Shown here in pieces: positions 1-7,035 of a stretch of 58,114 bases of DNA. The translations under genes were made by a program, and so were the position numbers. The DNA comes from JACKAL01 sp964400355 (GTDB lineage: Bacteria; Bdellovibrionota; Bdellovibrionia; Bdellovibrionales; JAGQZY01). The number at the start of each line of letters is the position of its first letter. The first letter of the stretch is position 1. The notes below the pieces were generated by a model. That model saw only the letters and a program-made list of their open reading frames with translations. It was not told where the DNA came from and did no database searches. The DNA lies in NCBI GenBank assembly GCA_964400355.1, contig CAYNTO010000019.1, positions 1-58,114 of the forward strand, written 5' to 3'.

Positions 1-58
1 GAGCTTTTGGTAGTTTTCTAAGTTTTAGTTTTACAGATTCGTTCATAAATTCCTTTTT

Positions 59-949
59 TTAATAGCGGTACATATCCCGCTTACGTTTCTTCTCAGCTTG
101 GTAATTCGCAATTTTGTTTTTGGCATATCCACTCGCGCCGGAATAAGCCGCTTTACCCTTTACGGCGAGTGACATTCCTTTGGTCGGAACCGCCGCCATC
201 GCCGCGACCGCTTGCTGTCCGATCCCTGACGACATGGCTTGCGCCCCTTGGCTTCCAAGGGATTTTACGAAAAGAGGAGTTGCGAGCATCGCAATCGCAA
301 TCACGAAATTCATCACAACGATAGTCACATAGGCACCTTCCGTTTTATACGCATCTCCAAAGGCTAGTGATGCAAGCATAGCCCCTAAAATCGCCCAGAC
401 AATTTTCCAACACGCAACTTCGATCATTCCACGAAAGAGGTTGGCCGTGATGTTTCCCGTTGCGGGGAACAAATTGAACAAAAGCAAAAGCGGAGCTGAT
501 ACCATGTAGAACACCCAAAAGAAGTGATACATTGCAATCATCAGGTAGCGAGCAATGAAGAGGATCAAGAAGCTCAGAAACGTGAGTACCGCCATTAGAA
601 GATCGTTGAACCCGAGCAGGATGCTCGCGCTTCCTGCTGGATAACTCTCGCTTTTTTCCTTCGCCATTTGAATCACGGCATCGAGCGTGTTCATGGAGTC
701 GATCTTTTCTGCAATACCATCAGCCACAAAGACAATGCTCTGACTGATCTCAGGGAATGCAGCAAGAAGTAATGTCGAAATCATCGCTCGTTTAAGCACA
801 TCAACAAAATCAATGCTGCTTCCTGGTGATCGTAACCATGTGATCGCAATGGAAAGACAAAAGAATACGGGCAACATCAAGTAGTACATTCGCACGAACT
901 CTTGGTGAAGATCGCGCATGAGTGAACCCATCAAATTAAAATCTGGCAT
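59..949 (-). CDS. VirB6/TrbL-like polytopic inner-membrane T4SS protein
   Basis: Protein of 296 residues with about six hydrophobic segments spread over residues 18-230, then a polar Ala/Gly-rich and finally Lys/Arg-rich cytoplasmic tail ending in KKRKRDMYRY. Such a polytopic protein next to VirB5- and VirB4-like genes is typical of VirB6/TrbL, the inner-membrane channel component of conjugative type IV secretion. The start has a good Shine-Dalgarno (AAGGAG on the minus strand), which overlaps the end of the upstream VirB5-like gene, so the two are co-translated. The assignment rests on topology and position rather than a diagnostic motif. It is the last transfer gene before the left edge, and the operon probably continues outside the window. 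Confidence 0.75.
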   Translation of the reverse strand: MPDFNLMGSLMRDLHQEFVRMYYLMLPVFFCLSIAITWLRSPGSSIDFVDVLKRAMISTLLLAAFPEISQSIVFVADGIAEKIDSMNTLDAVIQMAKEKSESYPAGSASILLGFNDLLMAVLTFLSFLILFIARYLMIAMYHFFWVFYMVSAPLLLLFNLFPATGNITANLFRGMIEVACWKIVWAILGAMLASLAFGDAYKTEGAYVTIVVMNFVIAIAMLATPLFVKSLGSQGAQAMSSGIGQQAVAAMAAVPTKGMSLAVKGKAAYSGASGYAKNKIANYQAEKKRKRDMYRY

Positions 950-952
950 AGG

Positions 953-1657
953 CTAATCTCCTTTGAGGTTGCCGAGTTTGGTCTCTCTCGGGAGTTTGCC
1001 AAAGCCATCAGATAGGCCGTCATACTGCGCTCGGAACTGCGCCGATTGCAGCTTTTCCTTTCGGTTTTGAAGCGCCATGTTTTCACCCATCGCTTTTAAC
1101 ATCATCGAATTGGTACGAAGAACTTGCGTTGTGACTCCGATCAGAACCGCCATGCTCTGCGCGGTCAGTTTCGCGGCCCCTTGTGGGCTTACGTCTTGTG
1201 AGTGAGCAAAAATTCGTTTGCTTTCCTCGTCGGCCTGATCCGCAAATCGAAAGAGCGTTCCATTCATGGAAATGCTTTCCGAAGCCGACTGATCCTGCGC
1301 TTGTTGCAAGCGAAGTTCTGCCGTCTGCGGGATCTTCCCATACAGATCGTCAATGATCCTTAGTACCTGATCGGCTGTTTCAAGATTCCCGTAAATTCCT
1401 GGGTTGAAGCGCGGGTTCAACATTTGCATTACCGTAAGTCCATCCCTGATTCCTCGGTTAATGTCTCTGAGCAAGCCCAAGGTATCTCCACCTGTGGACA
1501 AGATTTTCTCAAGTTGAGCAAGTTGTTGAATCGCATTGGCGAGAATCTGCATCAAGACAGCCACATCGCCACCGAACAAATCCGCTTTCGCGGGTTTTGG
1601 TATAGTGATGGATAGACACAAAATCCCCACAATAAAAAGTTTCTTCAGCTTTTTCAT
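953..1657 (-). CDS. VirB5/TrbJ-like secreted T4SS protein
   Basis: 234 residues with a clear Sec signal peptide (KKLKK n-region, hydrophobic core, cleavage near PAKA-D at residues 23-26). The remainder is Gln/Leu-rich and predicted helical, the style of TrbJ/VirB5 minor pilus and tip proteins that start with a short segment of stacked A/Q/L repeats. The start codon overlaps the VirB4-like stop (ATGA), so translation is coupled. The gene order B2-B3-B4-B5-B6 on the minus strand supports the call. VirB5/TrbJ proteins localise to the pilus tip and the periplasm. No enzymatic motif is seen. Confidence 0.75.
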   Translation of the reverse strand: MKKLKKLFIVGILCLSITIPKPAKADLFGGDVAVLMQILANAIQQLAQLEKILSTGGDTLGLLRDINRGIRDGLTVMQMLNPRFNPGIYGNLETADQVLRIIDDLYGKIPQTAELRLQQAQDQSASESISMNGTLFRFADQADEESKRIFAHSQDVSPQGAAKLTAQSMAVLIGVTTQVLRTNSMMLKAMGENMALQNRKEKLQSAQFRAQYDGLSDGFGKLPRETKLGNLKGD

Positions 1658-4170
1658 GCTGCACTTCCTTTCGAGGCTCCCTGAGCCACACCGTTTGGAT
1701 AAACAAGTGCTGCCTTCTCAATGGCTTGAACCAAATCAAATCCCGAATCTCGAAGTGTGCCGAGATAAGCATTGTCTTGAGCATCCGAGGTCGATAGCCA
1801 GTATTCAAAGGGGCTTGGATAAATCCGAACCACTTGACGGTGATCGCCTTCGATCATAAAGCCTTCGGAAAATTCCCCCTTTTTCTGCCCAAGAGAGTGA
1901 ATCAAACCAAGCTCCTGATCGTTGAGCTTCAGCGTTTCGCGCAAGATTTCCGAGTCTCCACGTTGAAGCATGATGAACTTCGTTGCGGTGTTGTTGAGAA
2001 TGGCTGGCCCAATAGGGCTTGCCACGATTTCTTCCACGCCTTGAGTGATGAAGGTAATCCCTGAACCTGTTTTTCTCAGCGTTCTCGCGCAATACTCCAT
2101 GAACGATGCCGCCGCGTTGGACTTCAACAGCTCCCATGCCTCATCAAGAATGATCCGCTTCTTCGTCGTTCGATCTCCCTCAACCTGAGTGAGAATGAAG
2201 TCCGTCAGAATCAGGATCATCACGCTCTGTAGATCGGGATATGCCGATAACCCCTTCAAATCGAAAGTGCAGATCGAAGCATCTGTGCGAAGACTACCAA
2301 CTCCGTCAAGAAGCCGCCCGTAGGGGCGCTCTCCCGTCCAGAGGTAAAGCATCTTCGACACCGCTCGCATCGAATCTTCCTCAAACGCCGAGAGATAGCG
2401 GGCAAGGTCGCTCAATGTCGGCACCTCGCCCTTAGCTCGTCGGCTTTTGTAAAGCTCGATGATCGCTCGCTCTAAAAGCGCGCGATCGAGCTTCGGAAGT
2501 TTTGCCTTTTCATCCTCACTGACCATGCTTTCCACACAAGCCAACAACGATTTGATTTTCTGGTTGCTCGGTTCTTGAGTTGGATCAGGTAGATCAAACG
2601 GATTGATCCGGTATTGGTCAGATAGGTTGATCTCAAGGTATTGGCCTCCCAAAGACTCCGTGAGCTTCTTGTACGATCCTCCTATGTCGATGATGAACAC
2701 GCGAAGCCCACGGGCAAGCTCTTGAAGCAGAATGCAGTTGTTCAAGAATGACTTACCCGCGCCGGACGAACCCGTGACCAGCGAATTGTAGTTTGGCAGT
2801 CCTGGGTCAAAGGCATTGAAGCTCACAAGGCCATTCAAGCGATTGCGAAAGAGAACCACCGGATCGCGGTCGCCTTCACGCGGCCCATAGACCGGAAGGA
2901 AATCAGCGAGGTTGTTGGTTTTCATCTTCCGCGCACGTTCCAAAGAAAGCGGAGCCGCAGGAAGATTGCCTTTAAGCACCTTCCACGCGCCGACGCTCTC
3001 TTCCAATCCCTCGGCTCCTTGCAAGGCCCGAAATCGGGCCAGTACCTCGCGCACATCGCGGTTCAAGCGTTTTGTGCCTTCGGGTGTGGCGGGGGCCTTC
3101 AAGACCACGCTCAGTTGAACAGCGTAAATACGCTGACCCGTGTTCAAGAGTTCTCGAATCAGTTCCTCGGTGGATGAGAGTTTCGTTTCACTCTCAAGAT
3201 CGCTGGCCTTGTTGCCACTCGTGACGGCCATCGAGTGCGCCATCTTGCGCTTTTGGTTGAGCTTTGCCATCTCGCTTGCCTGTGGCGGTACGTCGAGCGA
3301 CAAAATCAAGTCGTAGTGAAACGGCAGACGCAGGAAATCCGCAATCATTCCGGCATAGGTGACTTCCGGCAGAGTTTTGAGTGTAATTACCCGATGGTAA
3401 AAGCCATCGAGGGTGAATTGCTCAAAGCCCAAAACCAGATCGCCAAAGACCAGTTGCTCCCGTGGGGATTGCGTAGCCAACCAATCCACCTCGGCCAGAA
3501 CATCCTTTTCAATGTCGCTCTCATCGAAAGTTTTGACCACTGGCGTAGGTTCCCTAACAGATCGCTTCGGATTCAAGAACTCATAGACGTTTTCAAGAAT
3601 TTCATTGCGACTGAGTTCGCGGCAAGAAATCCCCAAGGCTTCAAAACTCGAAACAAGCGTTTCGATATTTTGGCCTAAGACTTCCAGCGTTTCCTCGTAA
3701 GCTTCAGCGGCCTTTTCTGAAAACAGCTCTTTCTTCTTGAAAATACTGACGGCTTTAGCCTCTACCACTGGAACACGCACATAAATGAAGAGTTCCGGCC
3801 TGTAGAGTTCACCTTCCGTCATAGCCTTGTTCAGTTTCTTCTCTCGATAATCCGCGATGCTCTGAACAAGTGGGTGAATATTCTCGATTTTCCCTTGCGA
3901 GTGCGCGGTCAGCACGTCAGAAAAATCCGATCTCACCCCAAGAACGAACTGCAAGCTCGTACCCTCGGAAATGGAGTTAAGAGCCGAGCGCAGACCCATC
4001 GTGAAGCTGTTGGTTTTGGCTTCATCAAAACACTCAACATCAATCAATCCCACTCTGAGGCCCCCTACAAGAGAGCCATCAAAGAGGATCGCGTGGGCCT
4101 TCGGGCTGTCGATGAAATCCCAATAAGGCAGCTCCTCCGCAAGAGCTGCGTCCTTTAGTTTTTTACTCAT
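1654..4170 (-). CDS. virB4: VirB4/TraC-family conjugation ATPase
   Basis: Large T4SS ATPase of 838 residues from the chosen start. Walker A is GSSGAGKSF at about residue 467, and Walker B with the following acidic pair (RIILDEAWELL) is at about 677. The C-terminal half is a RecA-like/TraG-type domain, including LRKTGSGITFITQG. The N-terminal 300 residues are the usual CagE/VirB4 domain. The ORF is open 25 codons further upstream, but the internal ATG (MSKKLKD) has a Shine-Dalgarno (AAGGAAAAG) and overlaps the VirB3-like gene by only 8 bases, so I start there. VirB4 powers pilus assembly and substrate transfer at the inner membrane. It is complete, with intact motifs, and is the best evidence that the left region is conjugative. 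Confidence 0.93.
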   Translation of the reverse strand: MSKKLKDAALAEELPYWDFIDSPKAHAILFDGSLVGGLRVGLIDVECFDEAKTNSFTMGLRSALNSISEGTSLQFVLGVRSDFSDVLTAHSQGKIENIHPLVQSIADYREKKLNKAMTEGELYRPELFIYVRVPVVEAKAVSIFKKKELFSEKAAEAYEETLEVLGQNIETLVSSFEALGISCRELSRNEILENVYEFLNPKRSVREPTPVVKTFDESDIEKDVLAEVDWLATQSPREQLVFGDLVLGFEQFTLDGFYHRVITLKTLPEVTYAGMIADFLRLPFHYDLILSLDVPPQASEMAKLNQKRKMAHSMAVTSGNKASDLESETKLSSTEELIRELLNTGQRIYAVQLSVVLKAPATPEGTKRLNRDVREVLARFRALQGAEGLEESVGAWKVLKGNLPAAPLSLERARKMKTNNLADFLPVYGPREGDRDPVVLFRNRLNGLVSFNAFDPGLPNYNSLVTGSSGAGKSFLNNCILLQELARGLRVFIIDIGGSYKKLTESLGGQYLEINLSDQYRINPFDLPDPTQEPSNQKIKSLLACVESMVSEDEKAKLPKLDRALLERAIIELYKSRRAKGEVPTLSDLARYLSAFEEDSMRAVSKMLYLWTGERPYGRLLDGVGSLRTDASICTFDLKGLSAYPDLQSVMILILTDFILTQVEGDRTTKKRIILDEAWELLKSNAAASFMEYCARTLRKTGSGITFITQGVEEIVASPIGPAILNNTATKFIMLQRGDSEILRETLKLNDQELGLIHSLGQKKGEFSEGFMIEGDHRQVVRIYPSPFEYWLSTSDAQDNAYLGTLRDSGFDLVQAIEKAALVYPNGVAQGASKGSAA

Positions 4171-4489
4171 TTTTCTTTTCCTTCTTGAAATAGCGGCGAT
4201 AGATCCGGTCGCCGCGACCAGCCGCAAAATAGGCTGGACGTACATAATGCTCGATTAGGTGTTGCAAATAGTTGTCGGGCCTTCCGCGCTTCGCAAAGAA
4301 GAGGAACAACGCCAAGAAAAGCGTTGTTCCCCACACCATGAGATAGCGAAAGGACGTGGCCCCAAAAACTAAGTTGGTCACGGCGAGGTTCATAAAGATC
4401 AAAAGCAAATCGGATAGCTCATATCCGAAAAGTTTTGATTTCATTTCCAACGCTCGCGGGACTCGGCTAGTTAAAAGTTCATCGTCCAT
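4163..4489 (-). CDS. VirB3/TrbD-like small membrane T4SS protein
   Basis: 108 residues with two adjacent hydrophobic segments at about 26-65, preceded by a soluble N-terminus containing SRVPRALEMKSKLFG and followed by a basic tail (YFKKEKKNE). That is the normal architecture of VirB3/TrbD, which works directly with VirB4 at the inner membrane. It is directly upstream of and overlaps the VirB4-like gene, and lies 12 bases after the pilin-like gene, the canonical B2-B3-B4 order. The assignment is by size, topology and position. Confidence 0.8.
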   Translation of the reverse strand: MDDELLTSRVPRALEMKSKLFGYELSDLLLIFMNLAVTNLVFGATSFRYLMVWGTTLFLALFLFFAKRGRPDNYLQHLIEHYVRPAYFAAGRGDRIYRRYFKKEKKNE

Positions 4490-4501
4490 TGTTCACCATC
4501 C

Positions 4502-4789
4502 TTAGCGAACCGTTTGGGCGATAAAATCCACGATGGCCTGTGCGCCGAACCCGAACATACAGCCAAGCACCGCATAGATGATGTGCTGCTTGGCGTTCGG
4601 ATTGCCTGTGAAGAAGGAAATCGCGGCAATCGCAATCCCGATCACAGATAGAAGTGGCAGGATTACGCCTGTCAACTTCGACTTGATCCCGATGAGGCTT
4701 GACTCCAGACTCGCATGGGCGAAGTCTGGAACAAGCACCATCGAAAGAATCATCAGACCAAAGAGAAACAGATATTTTTCGTTTTTCAT
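4502..4789 (-). CDS. VirB2/TrbC-like conjugative pilin
   Basis: 95 residues: signal peptide (MKNEKYLFLFGLMILSMVLVPDFAHAS, cleavage after AHA), then a mature peptide with two hydrophobic helices (about 40-60 and 70-92) separated by a short polar loop (TGNPNAKQH). This is the hallmark of VirB2/TrbC pilins. The reading frame is open further upstream, but the ATG chosen has a strong Shine-Dalgarno (AAAAGGAGC) and gives a proper signal peptide. It precedes the VirB3-like gene. The mature pilin would be about 70 residues, a usual size. Confidence 0.85.
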   Translation of the reverse strand: MKNEKYLFLFGLMILSMVLVPDFAHASLESSLIGIKSKLTGVILPLLSVIGIAIAAISFFTGNPNAKQHIIYAVLGCMFGFGAQAIVDFIAQTVR

Positions 4790-4853
4790 TTTTGCTCCTT
4801 TTGAACGAATCAAAGGAAAGCTCAAATGATCCCGCAGTTGGATTCTCGAAAAC

Positions 4854-5294
4854 CTACGCCGCCTGATCGAACGGTTCAGGCTCAGGCAAATCATTTGCGC
4901 GAGCAGAAGGTTCGGGATGAATATTGACGTAGATGGGCTTACTCAAAAGATCGAGCTCAAGCTCGATAATTCCTTGAGCAGAATCGACAGTCCCATTCCC
5001 GACAATGTTCCAAAAATACTTCGTGCGAGCTTTGGGGCTTTTGTTCGGCTCCCTCGTCATCACGAGATACTTGGAAGGGTCGTCTTTGTGGGGGAGGATG
5101 TAGTACCGATCCCACGAAAACATCCACAGTCTGAGACTGAAAATATTTTGGCCGTCCTTGAGGTAGGCCATTCCCACGCTTTTTGTTTTTTTCAACTTTC
5201 CGCTCACGTCTTTGACTGCTTGAAAGACTTGAAAGCGAAAATACTGTTTTGATTCGTCGCTATTTTTGGCAACAGTGTTCATTTGCTTTTCCAT
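4854..5294 (-). CDS. Conserved-looking hypothetical protein at head of transfer operon
   Basis: 146 residues, soluble, no signal peptide. The centre is rich in aromatic residues and beta-type sequence (SLRLWMFSWDRYYILPHKDD, then KYFWNIVGNG), and the tail is Pro/Glu-rich. Good Shine-Dalgarno (AGAGAGG). It lies 64 bases upstream of the pilin start and 40 bases downstream of a sigma-region-4-like gene, in line with the transfer operon. I do not recognise the family. The position suggests a regulatory or accessory role in transfer, but nothing in the sequence proves it. Confidence 0.7.
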   Translation of the reverse strand: MEKQMNTVAKNSDESKQYFRFQVFQAVKDVSGKLKKTKSVGMAYLKDGQNIFSLRLWMFSWDRYYILPHKDDPSKYLVMTREPNKSPKARTKYFWNIVGNGTVDSAQGIIELELDLLSKPIYVNIHPEPSARANDLPEPEPFDQAA

Positions 5295-5334
5295 ATTAAA
5301 ACCTCTCTTTTATTAAAAATTTGTTTTCGTTTAT

Positions 5335-5616
5335 TTATGCGGCCAGAAGCCGCGCGCTCATTTGATTCTTCAGAAATCCGTTACGTAGTTCTTTGATGGA
5401 GTTCTCAATAAGTTTGTTTGTCTCGTTCCACGAAAGGCCGAGAAGTTTAGCAATGTCTTCGATCAACAGCCGCTCCCAGAATCGGAAGTAAATGGCTAAG
5501 ATGCCTTCATCGCTCAAGCTCGGCATGAGTTCGTAGAGGAGTCGCAAATCTTTTTCTTTCTCGGAACTTCTCTCAGGCAGAAGATCGGCAGCCTTTTTCA
5601 AGATCGTTTGTTTCAT
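5335..5616 (-). CDS. Small sigma-70 region-4-like HTH protein
   Basis: 93 residues. The middle (ILAIYFRFWERLLIEDIAKLLGLSWNETNKLIENSIKELRNGFL) has the pattern of a sigma-70 region 4 helix-turn-helix: a conserved helix, IAxxLGLS, then a recognition helix. No region 2 is present, so it cannot be a full sigma factor and is more likely a DNA-binding regulator. The chosen ATG overlaps the stop of a 43-codon ORF (ATGA) and has a GAGGGGG Shine-Dalgarno; an 18-codon upstream extension is possible but has no good ribosome site. A second protein of this kind is encoded at 5695-6261, so two such regulators sit in tandem. Confidence 0.75.
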   Translation of the reverse strand: MKQTILKKAADLLPERSSEKEKDLRLLYELMPSLSDEGILAIYFRFWERLLIEDIAKLLGLSWNETNKLIENSIKELRNGFLKNQMSARLLAA

Positions 5617-5744
5617 TCGTGCCCCCTCGTATGGGTGGGTTTTCGATCTCGAAACTCTAGGCGTTGCCAATCCTCAAACGTATATTCTTCTTTCTTACCC
5701 AGCTTCCGCCAGACGGCCGTTAGCCAGTCGATGATTCCCTTCAT
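5613..5744 (-). CDS. 43-residue small protein coupled to the HTH gene
   Basis: An ORF of 43 codons (begins MKGIIDWLTAVWRKLG, ends THTRGHE) with a strong GGGAGG Shine-Dalgarno. Its stop overlaps the ATG of the downstream HTH gene (ATGA), and its start lies inside the 3' end of the upstream sigma-like gene in another frame. The amphipathic N-terminus (WLTAVWRKLGKK) suggests membrane or protein interaction. The coupled starts argue that it is translated, at least as a coupling leader. No family is recognised. Confidence 0.5.
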   Translation of the reverse strand: MKGIIDWLTAVWRKLGKKEEYTFEDWQRLEFRDRKPTHTRGHE

Positions 5745-6261
5745 CCGTTCCTCCCTTCGTGATCGAGGAATTTTCTTCCCCTTTCACTAATGGCGAAATG
5801 GCTGACACCCCCTTTAGTTGACGAGCTAGCTTGCGAAGAATGCGTTTCTTAAGCACATATATCGTCGATCTGGAAATTCGCAGCTCTTCGGCAATATGAT
5901 GCTCGCTACGGCCTTCCCAGAAATTCATCTGGATGATTCTCTGCTGCCGAGGGGTGAGGTTCTTTAGGAGGTTAGCAACGAGCGCTTTTACTTCGTTATG
6001 CGCACTGATTTGTGACAGATCCCAACAAGTAAGCTCGGCATTTTCGGCAAAGTAATCGTACTCGTAAGGCTTTAGCTGTTGCTCAGATAAAGTCCCGTCG
6101 AGAGAGTTTAGATATTTCTCCCACGTTTCTTGATCCCAGCCCTTAGATGCCGCTTTTAGATCGCGCTCACTAAGGACATGACCTTTTTCGTTGAGCCAAG
6201 GTTTTTCCGAATGAACGGAGGTTCGAGCCTCGTTGGAGGCAACATGATTGATCGAATCCAT
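5695..6261 (-). CDS. Sigma-70 region-4-like HTH regulator
   Basis: 188 residues. Residues about 95-145 (LLKNLTPRQQRIIQMNFWEGRSEHHIAEELRISRSTIYVLKKRILRKL) are a clear sigma-70 region-4/LuxR-type helix-turn-helix: LTPRQQ start, IAEEL, then the SRSTIYVLKKR recognition helix. No region 2 or ECF sigma2 core is apparent in the first 90 residues, so it may be a sigma-like regulator rather than a sigma factor. Good Shine-Dalgarno (GAAAGGA). It stands with its smaller relative at 5335-5616 at the head of the T4SS operon and is a likely transcriptional controller of transfer. Confidence 0.78.
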   Translation of the reverse strand: MDSINHVASNEARTSVHSEKPWLNEKGHVLSERDLKAASKGWDQETWEKYLNSLDGTLSEQQLKPYEYDYFAENAELTCWDLSQISAHNEVKALVANLLKNLTPRQQRIIQMNFWEGRSEHHIAEELRISRSTIYVLKKRILRKLARQLKGVSAISPLVKGEENSSITKGGTDEGNHRLANGRLAEAG

Positions 6262-6289
6262 TTTGGATTCCTTTCAGAAGTCCAGCCGA

Positions 6290-6373
6290 TCAGATTCCTA
6301 ATTCTGATTTGGTTAAGGCCAACTTCACGGCACCGCTTCCTTTGTTGTGGTCAGCGACGCCTTTGCTATACAT
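6290..6373 (-). CDS. Possible 27-residue peptide (leader?)
   Basis: A short ORF with a plausible Shine-Dalgarno (AAGGGCGG) encodes MYSKGVADHNKGSGAVKLAL and seven further residues. It fills much of the 141-base gap between two genes of the same direction. It could be a leader peptide or chance. Only the ribosome site and the position support it. Confidence 0.25.
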   Translation of the reverse strand: MYSKGVADHNKGSGAVKLALTKSELGI

Positions 6374-6402
6374 AGCCGCCCTTTTTAGGGTAGGCGATTT
6401 CT

Positions 6403-6597
6403 CTAGTCTTTCACTTCTTCAACGACGCGCTTTTCGATTTCGATTTTCGGACTCCATTTTCCGTTATGGAATTTGATAGTGATGCTTCCGAACTCAACTC
6501 CGAACATCTCTGACAGCAGATTTAAGGCTTCAGATAGGCGCTTCTTCTTCGCTTGGACTGCATCTTTCGTAGATGCCAGCGTATTTTTGTTTTCCAT
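6403..6597 (-). CDS. 64-residue hypothetical protein
   Basis: Starts MENKNTLASTKDAVQAKKKR and has an acidic, valine-rich C-terminus (IEKRVVEEVKD). Soluble, with an N-terminal amphipathic helix followed by beta-like sequence (FGSITIKFHNGKWSPKIEI). The start has a GGAGG Shine-Dalgarno that sits on the stop of the preceding 67-residue gene, so both are in one coupled unit. A longer upstream extension of the frame overlaps that gene and is unlikely. Family unknown. Confidence 0.6.
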   Translation of the reverse strand: MENKNTLASTKDAVQAKKKRLSEALNLLSEMFGVEFGSITIKFHNGKWSPKIEIEKRVVEEVKD

Positions 6598-6598
6598 T

Positions 6599-6802
6599 TT
6601 AACTTCCTCCCTGTTTCTGGAAATGACCCGATAGTTCGACTGCTCGACGGCGAGCTTGGTCGATTCTTTCTTGTTCCAGTGGTGGAACAAAAAGCACTAT
6701 CCAAACCGCCCGGCAAATTCCTCTTGCTACCAGCGTGGCCGCACGAAAAACTGATGCCATTCTGCGCGGGACAGTTTCTCGACTCTGTTTTATGAATTTC
6801 AT
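6599..6802 (-). CDS. 67-residue hypothetical protein, first gene of the transfer-operon leader region
   Basis: 67 residues with a short hydrophobic stretch (GICRAVWIVLFVPPLE, about 28-43) between basic segments; it could be a single-span membrane peptide. Good Shine-Dalgarno (AAAGGAAG). Its stop overlaps the ribosome site of the next gene. It is the first gene in a minus-strand series that leads into the T4SS genes, and a 5' hairpin touches its Shine-Dalgarno. The family is not recognised. Coding status is inferred from ribosome site and spacing. Confidence 0.5.
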   Translation of the reverse strand: MKFIKQSRETVPRRMASVFRAATLVARGICRAVWIVLFVPPLEQERIDQARRRAVELSGHFQKQGGS

Positions 6803-6811
6803 ATAGCTTCC

Positions 6812-6840
6812 TTTCGGAGCTGATGATTCAGCTCTCGAAA
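6812..6840 (-). promoter_or_regulatory. Inverted repeat/hairpin in the 5' leader of the transfer-operon head
   Basis: Arms TTTCG+GAGCTGA and TCAGCTC+CGAAA pair over 12 bp with a single bulged base and a 4-base loop (TGAT on the plus strand). On the minus-strand transcript the 3' arm (CGAAA) runs into the AAAGGAAG ribosome site of the 67-residue gene, so the hairpin could gate translation. Alternatively it is a DNA operator. Confidence 0.5.
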
Positions 6841-6849
6841 GTATTCATA

Positions 6850-6865
6850 TCAATGCCTGTGCCGG
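6850..6865 (-). promoter_or_regulatory. Weak sigma-54 -24/-12-like site before the transfer operon
   Basis: The minus strand reads CGGCAC-N5-TTGAT: GG then ten bases then GA, where the consensus has GG-N10-GC. The -24 half is good and the -12 half carries a C-to-A mismatch. A transcript from here would begin at the hairpin at 6812-6840. Listed because a sigma-54 activator is encoded nearby. The rest of the interval 6866-7035 shows no gene or clear promoter. Confidence 0.3.
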
Positions 6866-7035
6866 AATATCGATACGGAGCGCCTTCACCTAAATGGCTG
6901 TGATCTATGGCGAATTTCAAATTCTGTTTTTTGATATGTCGCTGTTCAGGTCAATGCGACTGCAAATCATTGCAGAGGATTCGCGCAAATACCTGAAATC
7001 TAAAACATTGAGCGCACTGCAAATTTTCGGAGTGC

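Noticed and set aside
5695..6261. Full sigma factor
   Set aside because: Only a region-4 helix-turn-helix is visible; no region 2 pattern in the first 90 residues.
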